From: Chenopodium formosanum
Lineage: Eukaryota; Streptophyta; Magnoliopsida; Caryophyllales; Amaranthaceae
NCBI GenBank assembly: GCA_024500155.1
Contig: CM044862.1
Location: 50,044,001-50,108,000, forward strand
DNA: 64,000 nt
Direction of reading: 5' to 3'
Part shown: piece by piece, positions 1-9,200 of the stretch
Layout: every line of letters begins with the position of its first letter
How positions within the stretch are numbered: position 1 is the first letter of the stretch
Translations under genes and position numbers: made by a program
The notes under the pieces: generated by a model
Database searches by the model: none
Told to the model about the DNA's origin: nothing
Seen by the model: only the letters and a program-made list of their open reading frames with translations

Positions 1-2402
1 TCATCCTTCTCATACTTGAGTAGCATGAGAGCAGGGATGATGACGGCCTTACACTCATTAAGAGTGGGTCGGCCAAAGATGAGGTTGTAAGCCGTGAGCT
101 CTTCAACCACTAAGAGACGGATGGTCATGTGTCGACCGTCTCCCCTGCTTCCCAGGCGGACAGGTAGGTCGATTCGTCCGACTGGGTGCACAAGTCCTCC
201 TCCAAACCCAACTAAGGTGTGGGTGACCTCTATCAGGCTATCCGGTTTGTACTTGAGATTGGACAAGCATTTGAGGCTGATGAGGTCAGAGGAACTTCCT
301 GTGTCTATTAGAATTCGGCCAACTAGCTGGTTGGCGACTTTACACTCAATGACAACAGGGTCATCATGCGGCCGACGGACTTTGCCTCTGTCCTGTTCGG
401 TGATGACAACTTTAGGGAAGGTGGATGTGCTAGCTGTATCCCCCTCCTCAACAGAATTAACCATCTTTCTCAGATGGTCCTTGGTGCCCCGAATGGTCGG
501 GCCACCACCGGCAAATCCGCCTGCTATGGTATACACCGGGTCTTCATCAGTTTCGGCACTCATAGCAGGCTGGGGAGTCTTCTTCTTGGACTGCCCCGGG
601 TTTGCTTTTGAAGTCACTTTGGACTTCACATAGGACTTCAGCTGTCCTTTGTCGGCCAGACGGTCGAGCTCCCGCTTGAGACTAAAACAGTCATTCGTGT
701 CATGGCCAACATCCTCATGGAAAAGGCAATGCTTGTTCTTGTTTCGATTTTCAACGGAACCTTTCATAGCAGTCGGCTTTTCAAGAGTTAGCCGATCCTT
801 AATTTCCAAAAGGATGGAGCAGCAGTCCTTGTGGAATTCGTACCTTGGAACGTACGGTTTCCACTCTTTTTTCTTCTTCTGGGCCGGTTGATCAGAGTTA
901 TCAATGGCCCAGACTTGCTTTTTCTTCTTGCTCTCTTCTGGCTTAGGAGCTAGCTGAGCAGGCTGAGTCTCTTTCTCCCGGTCGGACTTTTTATGGTCCG
1001 ACTGCTTATTGGAGGAGCAGAGTTCGGTCGCCTGTATGTAGGCTTCCGCCTCTCGCAAGGCTCCTTGCAGAGTAAAGATTTGTTTGCGGACGAGTTCGTA
1101 CTTAAAAGTACACCCGTCCTTCAGACCCTTAAAGAAGTCTGTGAAGGCGACCTCATCAGACATCCCATGAATCTGGATTCGGACCAGATTGAACCGCCTG
1201 ACATAGGATCGCAGACCTTCTCTATCTCCCTGCTGTACATTGCCCAAGTCAAGACTTGTCTTTTTGGCAGGGATGTTCATAGAGAAGTTTGATGCAAACA
1301 AGAACGCAAGCGTCTTGAAGCTATTTATGCAGCCAGCCGGCAGGTTGCCAAACCACTGCTGGGCTATGCCCTTCAGGGTGGCTGGAAAGCAACGACACCA
1401 TGCGGCATCATCCAACCCCTGTAAATACATGAGGTGGGTGTATGCTAGCAGGTGGTCTTCTGGGTTGGAGGTCCCATCATAGGCCCCAACCAGAACGTTT
1501 TTAACTTTGGTCGGCTGTACGGCTTTAGTTATTTCCCTGGAGAAAGCAGTGGGTTGATCTCCAAGGTGTTGCAGCCTAAGCTGCCAGTCCATCGGCTGAT
1601 AGCCGTATGCCGCCTGTCCTCCATAGAGGGTAGGTTGCATGTAAGGTACAACTGGCGCCTGATACAATGGCTGAGCCATGTACTGGGCGGACTGAATCAC
1701 ATGTGGCCCAGACTGAACCCTTTGGCTGCTTGCTGGGGTCTCATGCACAGACTGGGAACATCTCACAGAGGTATTCCGAAAGTTATCATGATAAGTCGAC
1801 GTTGAAGCCGACTCTGATTGCTGAGTTCTCCTCTCCTCAATGTATTGCCGAGCATCAGAGAACGTTTTCTTGCTACCATCCGGCTGTATGTGCCGGATGG
1901 GTTTTCTTGCACCTATTTCTGGGAAACGGAGCCGATTAAGGTCAAACTGGGGCCTGGCCTTCTCCTTAGGAGCAGGATGAGGAGTCGGCTGACGGTCCCT
2001 GACCGACTTCTGTTTGCCAGCTTGGGCTGGCTTCTTGGCCGACTGCTCCTTTCTAGGAGTAGGCGACTTCTTTGAGGCGAGCTGCTTGATTTCACCCCTG
2101 AGGCTGCTCAGGAGTGACATTAGTTCATCCCGAGTGACGGGAGCTGATCCTGCCGCCTGGGAAGGATCAACTGGCCGCCCTGAGAGCTTCTTTGGCTGAC
2201 CAGCAGTTTTGCTTGGTCCTGCCTGAACATGGGAACGCTCTCGCCGTTCCTTACTGCGGATGCGTTTAGAGATGAGGGATCCATTTGGATCCACATAGGT
2301 TTCGACATCAGCGTCGTCACCTGAGTCATGGTCCGTTTGGACCAGTACATCATTTGGAGGCCGAATGGTCTCTGGATTAGGTACAAGCTCTTGTGAAGCC
2401 AT
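1..2402 (-). CDS. gag-pro: Gag-protease polyprotein of a Tat-type Ty3/gypsy element (partial, no stop seen)
   Basis: I translated this by hand from the ATG at 2402-2400, and the frame stays open for 800 codons to the window edge. Gag forms the retrotransposon particle; the protease matures it. The basic N-terminus (about residues 1-200) is low complexity. The Gag core, about residues 300-460, has GAYDGTSNPEDHLLAY, then AWCRCFPATLKGIAQQWF. Near residue 560 there is CLFHEDVGHDTNDC, the CX2H...H...C pseudo-knuckle seen in Tat Gags in place of a CCHC knuckle. The aspartic protease motif LIDTGSSSDLI lies near residue 698. The ATG is chosen because it is the first in frame after the primer-binding site, 15 bases away. 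The absence of stops is unlike the other retroelement frames here and suggests a young copy. Short frames on the opposite strand are shadows of this one. Confidence 0.9.
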   Translation of the reverse strand, partial: MASQELVPNPETIRPPNDVLVQTDHDSGDDADVETYVDPNGSLISKRIRSKERRERSHVQAGPSKTAGQPKKLSGRPVDPSQAAGSAPVTRDELMSLLSSLRGEIKQLASKKSPTPRKEQSAKKPAQAGKQKSVRDRQPTPHPAPKEKARPQFDLNRLRFPEIGARKPIRHIQPDGSKKTFSDARQYIEERRTQQSESASTSTYHDNFRNTSVRCSQSVHETPASSQRVQSGPHVIQSAQYMAQPLYQAPVVPYMQPTLYGGQAAYGYQPMDWQLRLQHLGDQPTAFSREITKAVQPTKVKNVLVGAYDGTSNPEDHLLAYTHLMYLQGLDDAAWCRCFPATLKGIAQQWFGNLPAGCINSFKTLAFLFASNFSMNIPAKKTSLDLGNVQQGDREGLRSYVRRFNLVRIQIHGMSDEVAFTDFFKGLKDGCTFKYELVRKQIFTLQGALREAEAYIQATELCSSNKQSDHKKSDREKETQPAQLAPKPEESKKKKQVWAIDNSDQPAQKKKKEWKPYVPRYEFHKDCCSILLEIKDRLTLEKPTAMKGSVENRNKNKHCLFHEDVGHDTNDCFSLKRELDRLADKGQLKSYVKSKVTSKANPGQSKKKTPQPAMSAETDEDPVYTIAGGFAGGGPTIRGTKDHLRKMVNSVEEGDTASTSTFPKVVITEQDRGKVRRPHDDPVVIECKVANQLVGRILIDTGSSSDLISLKCLSNLKYKPDSLIEVTHTLVGFGGGLVHPVGRIDLPVRLGSRGDGRHMTIRLLVVEELTAYNLIFGRPTLNECKAVIIPALMLLKYEKD

Positions 2403-2416
2403 TTCAGAGGTACTCT

Positions 2417-2433
2417 CCCCACAGACGGCGCCA
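2417..2433 (-). other. Primer-binding site of the Tat-type element
   Basis: The minus strand reads TGGCGCCGTCTGTGGGG, two bases (TT) inside the LTR end. TGGCGCC at this spot is the usual start of a tRNA-primed minus-strand initiation site in Athila/Tat elements. I think the primer is tRNA-Arg or tRNA-Asp, but I cannot decide without a tRNA set. Confidence 0.8.
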
Positions 2434-2741
2434 AATGTTTCGGGGGTTTTTGTCCCTCGGGAGAGTTACAACACTGAAACTGGATTCAACTGAGGATGCC
2501 TGTACCTGCAAAGCAAACGGACCGCCGAATGGTCGGTGGTCCGCCTCCGAAGATTAAGTCAGTAAATATTCGAAGATGAAACGTGCGGAAGTAAAGTTAT
2601 CTACTTGGATTCCAAGCTCAGGTAAAGTGTTGTGTGTTCCTTGAAAACGACAGCTCTGTGGTAAGTGACGTATTGTCTCGTGTTGTGTGTCAAGAATTCT
2701 CTCTTTTTTTTGTCTCTCCGTCATAAATGACGTAACGTCCC

Positions 2742-2750
2742 TATTTATGG
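2742..2750 (-). promoter_or_regulatory. TATA-like box of the Tat LTR
   Basis: The minus strand reads CCATAAATAG, roughly 310 bp upstream of the U5 end. It is the best TATA-like match in the LTR and lies just downstream of the G-box cluster. This is inference from position and composition only. Confidence 0.5.
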
Positions 2751-2871
2751 GGAAAAGTGCGCCCTCCTAGGATCTGATGACCTAGGAGTTTGGCCACGCC
2801 GTTTTGCAGCGCCTCGGGATTTGGGCTTTAGAAGGCCGCCATCCCAGGGCTAATACCTGAGTGACACGTGT

Positions 2872-3032
2872 CATTGTGCCCAAAAGGATTCTGAAGCACC
2901 TTTTGGGTGACACATGTCGCCGACTGAATGGTCCCTGCTAGACCTTCAGTCCACGTAGGACGGAGAAAAGTCCACCCTCCACGTGTCATCACTCCATGGG
3001 TCCAAATGGCACCTATATGGAGGACACGTGGC
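2872..3032. promoter_or_regulatory. Cluster of three G-boxes (CACGTG) in the LTR U3
   Basis: CACGTG occurs at 2875-2880 (inside the 12-bp palindrome TGACACGTGTCA), 2980-2985 (CACGTGTCA) and 3025-3030 (ACACGTGGC). Half-matches occur near 2950 (CCACGTAGG) and 2910 (TGACACATGTCG). CACGTG flanked by TGTC or GGC is the core bound by plant bZIP and bHLH factors, including the ABRE type. The position upstream of the TATA-like box suits a stress- or ABA-responsive LTR promoter, but activity is unproven. Confidence 0.5.
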
Positions 3033-3078
3033 ACTTTCTGGTTGGGCCACCTGGCCGGGTATAAAAATACCCAAATCA

Positions 3079-5488
3079 AAATCTTTGATTCAAAAAGCTG
3101 TGTTTGAATGTGTTTGAATTTTATTTTATTTTAAAAAAGCTTTGTTTGAATGTATATGACTTTCATTCGATTAAAAAAACCTTTCTTTGAATGTTTATTA
3201 CTTTCAATTGATTTAAAAAGATTTGTTTTAATGTGTTCAGCTCTCATTTGATTTTATTAGCTTCTTTGAATGCATATAACTTTCATTCGATTCAAAAAGC
3301 TTTGTTTGAATGTGTTTGACTTTAATTTGATTAAAAAAACTTTGTTTAAATGTGTTTTACTTTGCTTTGATTAACAAACATTAGTTTGAATGTGTTTGAC
3401 TTTCATTCGATTCAAAAAACTTTGTTTGAATGTGATTGAATTTCATTTCATTCAGAAAGCTTTGTTTGAATGTATTTGACTTTCATTCGATTTAAAAACA
3501 TTTTTTTGAATCTTTATTACTTTGATTTGATTCAAAAAAGTTTGTTTTAATGTGTTCATCTTTCATTTGATTTTATTAGCTTCTTTCAATGCATATAACT
3601 TCATTCGATTAAAAAAGCTTTATTTGATTGTGTTTGACTTTAATTTGATTAAAAAAAGCTTTGTTTGAATGTGTTTGACTTTCCTTTTATTAACAAACCT
3701 TTGTTTGAATGTGTTTGACTTTATTTTGATTCAAAAAGCTTTGATAGAATGCATTTGACTTTTATTCGATTGAAAAACTTTGTTTGAATGTGTTTGACTT
3801 TTAATTGATTCAAAAAGATATTTTTTAATGTGTACAGCTTTCATTTGATTCAACTAGCATCTTTTAATGCATATGACTTTCATTTGATTCAAAAAGCTTA
3901 ACATGAATGTGTTTGACTATCATTTGATTCAAAAAGCTTTGTTTGAATGTGTTTGACTTTCATTTGATTCAAAAAGCTTTGTTTGAATGTGTTTGAATTT
4001 TATTTCATTCAAAAAGCATTGTTTGAATGTATTTGACTTTCATTGGATTCAAAAACCTTTCTTTGAATGTTTATTACTTTCAATTGGTTCAAAAAGATTT
4101 GTTTTAATGTGCTCAATTTTCATTAGATTTTATTAGCTTCTATGAGTGCATATGACTTTTATTCGATTCAAAAAGCTTTGTTTGAATGTGTTTGACTTTA
4201 ATTTGATTAAAAAAGCTTTGTTTGAATGTGTTTGACTTTCCTTTGATTCAAAAAGCTTTGTTTGAATGTGTTTGACTTTAATTTGAATAAAAATGCAATG
4301 TTTTAATGTGTTTTACTTTCCTTCGATTTAAAAAGCTTTGTCTGAATGTGTTAGACTTTAAGTTGATTTAAAAACTTTGTTAGAATATGTTCGACTATCA
4401 TTTTAATCAATTAACTTAATTGTATGCATTTGACTTTCAATCGATTTAAACATCATTGTTTGAATGTGTTTAACTTTCTTTTAATTCAAAAGCTTTGTTT
4501 GAATGTGTTTGAATTTCATTTGGTTAAAAATCTTTTTTTCAATGTGTTTGACATTCATTTTATTCTAAAAGCTTTGTTTTAATTCTATTAACTATCATTC
4601 GGTTCAAAAAGCTTTGTTTGAATGTGTTTGGCTTTTATTTGATTCAAAAAGCTTTGTTTTGATGTGGTCTGTTTTCGTTTGATTCAATTAGCTCCTTTGA
4701 ATGCATATAACTTTCATTCGATTCAAAAAGCTTTGTTTGAATGTGTTTGACTTTCATTTGATTCAAAAAGCTTTGTTTGAATGTGTTTGACTTTCATACG
4801 ATTCAAAAATCATTGTTTAAATGTGCTTGACTTTCATTTGATTTTTAAAGCTTTTTTTAAATGTTTAAACTTTCATTTGAATAAAAAAGCTTTGTTTGAA
4901 TGTGTTTGACTTTTCTTTAATTAAAAAATCTTTGTTTGAATATGTTTGACTTTCATTTGATTCAAAAAGCTTTATTTGAATGTGTTTGACTTTCATAAGA
5001 TTCCAAAAGCTTTGTTTGAATGTGTTTGACTTTCATTTCGTTTAATTAATTATGTTGAATGCATTAGACTTTATTTGATTCAAAAAACTGTGTTTGAATG
5101 TGTTTGACTTTCATTCGATTAAAAAAGCTTTCTTTGAATGTGTTTGACTTTAATTTGAATAAAAAAAAACTTTGTTTGAATATGTTTTACTTTGCTTTAA
5201 TTAACAAACCTTAGTTTGATTGTGTTTTACTTTCATTCGATTCAAAAAACTTTGTGTGAATGTGATTGAATTTCATTTCATTCAGAAAGCTTTGTTTGAT
5301 TGTATTTGACTTTCATTCGATTTAAAAATATTTTTTTTAAATCTTTATAACTTTCAATTGATTCAAAAAGGTTTGTTTTAATGTGTTCATCTTTCATTTG
5401 ATTTTATTAGCTTTTTTGAACGCATATAACTTAATTCGATTCAAAAAGCTTTATTTGATTGTGTTTGACTCTAATTTGATTAAAAAAG
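3079..5488. repeat. 40-bp satellite array, block 1
   Basis: Tandem copies of a 40-bp AT-rich monomer; a clean copy is 3931-3970. It carries AAAAAGCTTT (with a HindIII site) and TTTGAATG. Monomers diverge by point changes and 1-2 bp indels. A variant class with a TTAGCTTCTTTGAATGCATA core recurs every seven to eight monomers (about 3250, 3570, 3850, 4120). Bases 3381-5210 form one copy of a longer unit that repeats from 5211. No gene is present; short open frames here are by-products of the repeat. Confidence 0.95.
5475..5488. repeat. Target-site duplication of the first LINE fragment (left copy)
   Basis: TTTGATTAAAAAAG at 5475-5488 is repeated exactly at 6237-6250. The 14 bp are satellite sequence and bracket the 748-bp insertion, which identifies it as a target-primed LINE insertion. 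Confidence 0.85.
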
Positions 5489-6236
5489 TTTTTTTTTTTT
5501 TTTTTTTTTTTTTGGTAAATATGGAGAATTTTATTACCAAAATGGGAAGTTACAACTTACAAAAGCTAAGAAGCAACAAACACCAAACCCCACAATCCCC
5601 ACCTAGACTCAGCTGCAAAAGCAACAGGACTAGACAAAAGAGGGAAAACACCAACCAAGAAAACAAGCAAGCAAAACACCAAAAAACAAAAAAAACCAAA
5701 AACTGACTAAGATCAGCAGTAGCAGCAGACAAAAACCAGCAGCAGCAGGTCAGGAAACAGCAACAGCAGCAGCCAGGAACAGCAACAGCAGCACCAGCAA
5801 CTGACAGTTGACAGCAGACCAGAACAGCTCCCAGTACTGCCTGCAGACCAAGAGCAACCCAAGCCACCAGCTGCCACCCTAAACAACCTGCAGCAGATCT
5901 GAAATAGCAAGACAGCACTACAACAACAACAGATTAGCAACAGCAACAGAACAACAACATCAACAAAACAGCAACAGCAACCCAGAACAACAACTAGCTG
6001 CTAGAAACCAACCACCAGCTGCAACCAAATAAAACCAGGCTGCTAAAGACTCCAGGCAGCACAACAAGCAAAAACCTGACCAGAAACTAGCTGCCACCCA
6101 ACCCAAAACAACACCAGAAAAAAGCAGACCATAAACAAACTACAACACCAGAAAATCAGTGAAGCAAAAGCAGCTTCCTGTCTGTTCCCTTACATCTAAT
6201 AGCAACAAGAAAACTAATGTCTTTAAAAACAGTTTC
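5489..6236 (-). mobile_element. 5'-truncated LINE (3' UTR and poly(A) tail only)
   Basis: On the minus strand this ends in a 25-nt A run (T run at 5489-5513), directly preceded by the inverted-repeat end GGTAATAAAATTCTCC...TTTACC (5514-5538) shared with the other two LINEs here. Perfect 14-bp target duplications flank it. The rest is rich in CAG/CAA-type triplets on the plus strand (5710-5960). No endonuclease, RT or ORF1 reading remains, so this is a severely 5'-truncated copy. The CTG-rich Leu/Cys reading on the minus strand (about 5550-5946) is low complexity and I do not call it a gene. Confidence 0.85.
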
Positions 6237-9200
6237 TTTGATTAAAAAAGCTTTGTTTGAATGTGTTTGACTTTCCTTTGATTAACAAACCTTTGTTTGA
6301 ATGTGTTTGACTTTCTTTAAATTCAAAAATCTTTGATTGAATGCATTTGACTATTATTCGATTGAAAAGCTTTGTTTGAATGTGTTTGACTTTTAATTGA
6401 TTCAAAAAGATATTTTGTAATGTGTATAGCTTTCATTTGATTCAACTAGCTTCTTTATATGCATATGACTTTTATTTGATTTAAAAAGCTTTATATGATT
6501 GTGTTTGACTATCATTTGATTCAAAAAGCTTTGTTTGAATGTGTTTGACTTTCATTTGATTCAAAAAGCTTTGTTTGAATGTGTTTGAATTTTATTTCAT
6601 TCAAAAAGCATTGCTTGAATGTATTTGACTTTCATTCGATTCAAAAACCTTTCTTTGTATGTTTATTACTTTCAATTGATTCAAAAAGATTTGTTTTAAA
6701 GTGTTCAGTTTTCATTTGATTTTATTAGCTTCTATGAGTGCATATGACTTTTATTCGATTCAAAAAGCTTTGTTTGAATGTGTTTGACTATAATTTGATT
6801 AAAAAAGCTTTGTTTGAATGTGTTTGACTTTCCTTTGATTCAAAAAGCTTTAATTGAATGTGTTTTACTCTAATTTGAATAAAAAAGCAATGTTTTAATG
6901 TGTTTGACTTTCCTTCTATTTAAAAAACTTTGTTTGAATGTGTTAGACTTTCAATTGATTAAAAAAACTTTGTTTGAATGTGTTCGACTATCATTTTAAT
7001 CAATTAACTTAATTGTATGCATTTGACTTTCAATCGATTTAAAAATCTTTGTTTGAATGTGTTTAACTTTCATTTGATTCAAAAAGCTTTGTTTGAATGT
7101 GTTTGAAATTCATTTGGTTCAAAAATCTTTATTGGAATGTGTTTGACTTTCATTTTATTCTAAAAGCTTTGTTTTAATTCTATTAACTTTCATTCGATTC
7201 TAAAAGCTTTGTTTGAATGTGTTTGGCTTTTTTTATTTATTCTTAAAGCCTTGTTTTAATGTGGTCTGTTTTCGTTTGATTTAATTAGCTCCTTTGAATG
7301 CATATAACTTTCATTCGATTCAAAAAGCTTTGTTTGAATGTGTTTGCCTTTCATTTCATTCAAAAAGCTTTGTTTGAATGTGTTTAACTTTCATATGATT
7401 CAAAAATCATTGTTTAAATTTGTTTGACTTTCATTTGATTTTAAAAGCTTTGTTTAAATGTTTTAACTTTCATTTGAATAAAAAAGCTTTGTTTGAATGT
7501 GTTTGACTTTTCTTTAATTAAAAAATCATTGTTTGTATATGTTTGACTTTCATTTGATTCAAAAAGCTTTATTTGAATGTGTTTGACTTTCATAAGATTC
7601 CAAAAGCTTTGTTTGAATGTGTTTGACTTTCATTTCATTTAATTAATTATGTTGAATGTATTGGACTTTATTCGATTCAAAAAGTTGTGTTTGAATGTGT
7701 TTGACTTTCATTCGATTCAAAAAGCTTTCTTTGAATGTGTTTAAACTTCAATTGATTCAAAAAGATTTGTATTAATGTGTTCAGCTTTCAATCGATTAAA
7801 AAAGCTTTGTTGGAATGTGAATGACTTTCATTTGATTCAAAAAGCTTTGTTAGAATGTCTTTTACTTTAATTTGAATAAAAAAACTTTGTTTTAATGTGT
7901 TAGACTTTTGTTTGATTTAAAAAGCTTTGTTTGAATGTGTTAGACTTTTATTAGATTCAAAAAACTTTGTTTGAATGTGTGTGACTTTTATTTTATTCAA
8001 AAAGCTTTGTTTGAATGTGTTTGACTTTCAATTGATTCAAAAAGATTTGTTTTAATGTGTTCATCTTTCATTTGTTTCAATTAGCTTCTTTTAATGCATA
8101 TGACTTTCATTCGAATCAAAAAGCTTTGTTTGAATGGGTTTAACTCTCTTTGAGTAATTTAGCTTCGTTGATGCATTTCACTTTCATTCCATTCGAAATG
8201 CTTTGTTTAAAAGTGTTTGACTTTCTTTTCGTCCAAAAACCTTTGTTTGAATGTGTTTGAATTTCATTTGATTCAAAAAATTTTGTTTAAATGTTTTTTA
8301 CTTTCATTAGTATAAAAAATCTTTGTTTAAATGTGTTTAACTTTCATTTGATTAAAAAAACTTTGTTTGAATAAGTTTGACTTTCTTTTGATTAACAAAC
8401 CTTTGTTTGAATATTTTTTACTTTTATTTCATTCAAAAATCTTTGTTTGAATGTGTTTGACTTTCAATTGATTCAAAAAGATATTTTGTAATGTGTAAAA
8501 CTTTCATTTGATTCAACTAGCTTCTTTGAAAGCATATGACTTTCCTTTATTTCAAAAACCTTTGTTGCAATGTGTTAGGCTTTCATTTGTTTCTAAAAAA
8601 TTTGTTTGAATATGTTTAACTTTCATTTAATTCAAAAAGCATTGTTTCAATCCATTTTTCATTCGATTCAAAAAGCTTAGTTTGAATGTTTTTGAATTTC
8701 TAGTGATTCTAAAAGATTTGCTTTAATATGTTCAGCATTCATTTGATTCAATTAGCTTCTTTGAATGCATATGACTTTCATTCGATTCAAAAAGCATTGT
8801 TTGAATGTGTTTGACTTTCCTTCGATTCAAAAAGCTTTATTTGAATGTGTTAGACTTTCATTTAATTCAAAAAACTTTGTTTGAATGAGTTTGACTTTCA
8901 TTTGATTCAAAAAGCTTTGTTAGAATGCATTTGACTTTCATTCGATTCAAAAAGCATTGTTTTAATGTGGATGACTTTCATTTGATTCCAAAAGGTTAGT
9001 TTTAATATGTTTTACTTTTTTTTAATTAATTTAGCTTCGATGATGCTTTTCAATTTCATTCCTTTCCAAAAGCTTTGTTTGAATGCGTTTGACTTTCATT
9101 TCGTTGAAAAAACTTTGTTAGAATGTGTTTGACTTTCATTTGGTTCAAAAAGCTTTGTTTGAATATTATTTTCTTTAATATGATTAAAAAAGCTTTATTT

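Larger units (their letters stand above)
1..3078 (-). mobile_element. Tat-lineage Ty3/gypsy LTR retrotransposon, 5' part (continues beyond the left edge)
   Basis: On the minus strand the order is 5' LTR (3078-2436), TT spacer, primer-binding site (2433-2417), then one open gag-protease frame running off the window. The LTR begins TGATTTGG and ends CGAAACA (minus strand), so it has TG...CA ends, and it abuts satellite at 3079. The Gag type with a CX2H-like pseudo-knuckle and a DTGSS protease is known from the Tat group of Ty3/gypsy. RT, RNase H, integrase and the 3' LTR must lie left of base 1 and cannot be assessed. The target duplication cannot be checked because only one end is visible. Confidence 0.9.
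2436..3078 (-). repeat. 5' LTR of the Tat-type element (643 bp)
   Basis: The minus strand starts TGATTTGGG and ends CCGAAACA, with TG/CA termini. The right side joins satellite and the left side is two bases from the primer-binding site. A TATA-like CATAAATA sits mid-LTR and a cluster of CACGTG motifs lies upstream of it, so U3 is about 2755-3078 and R-U5 about 2436-2720. The second LTR is outside the window. Confidence 0.82.

Noticed and set aside
94..2199. Several plus-strand readings across the Tat gag
   Set aside because: The minus strand holds an 800-codon frame with Gag and protease motifs; the plus readings are shadows with no known domain.
5550..5946. Cys/Leu-rich minus-strand readings
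   Set aside because: They arise from CAG/CAA-type low-complexity sequence in a LINE 3' UTR.
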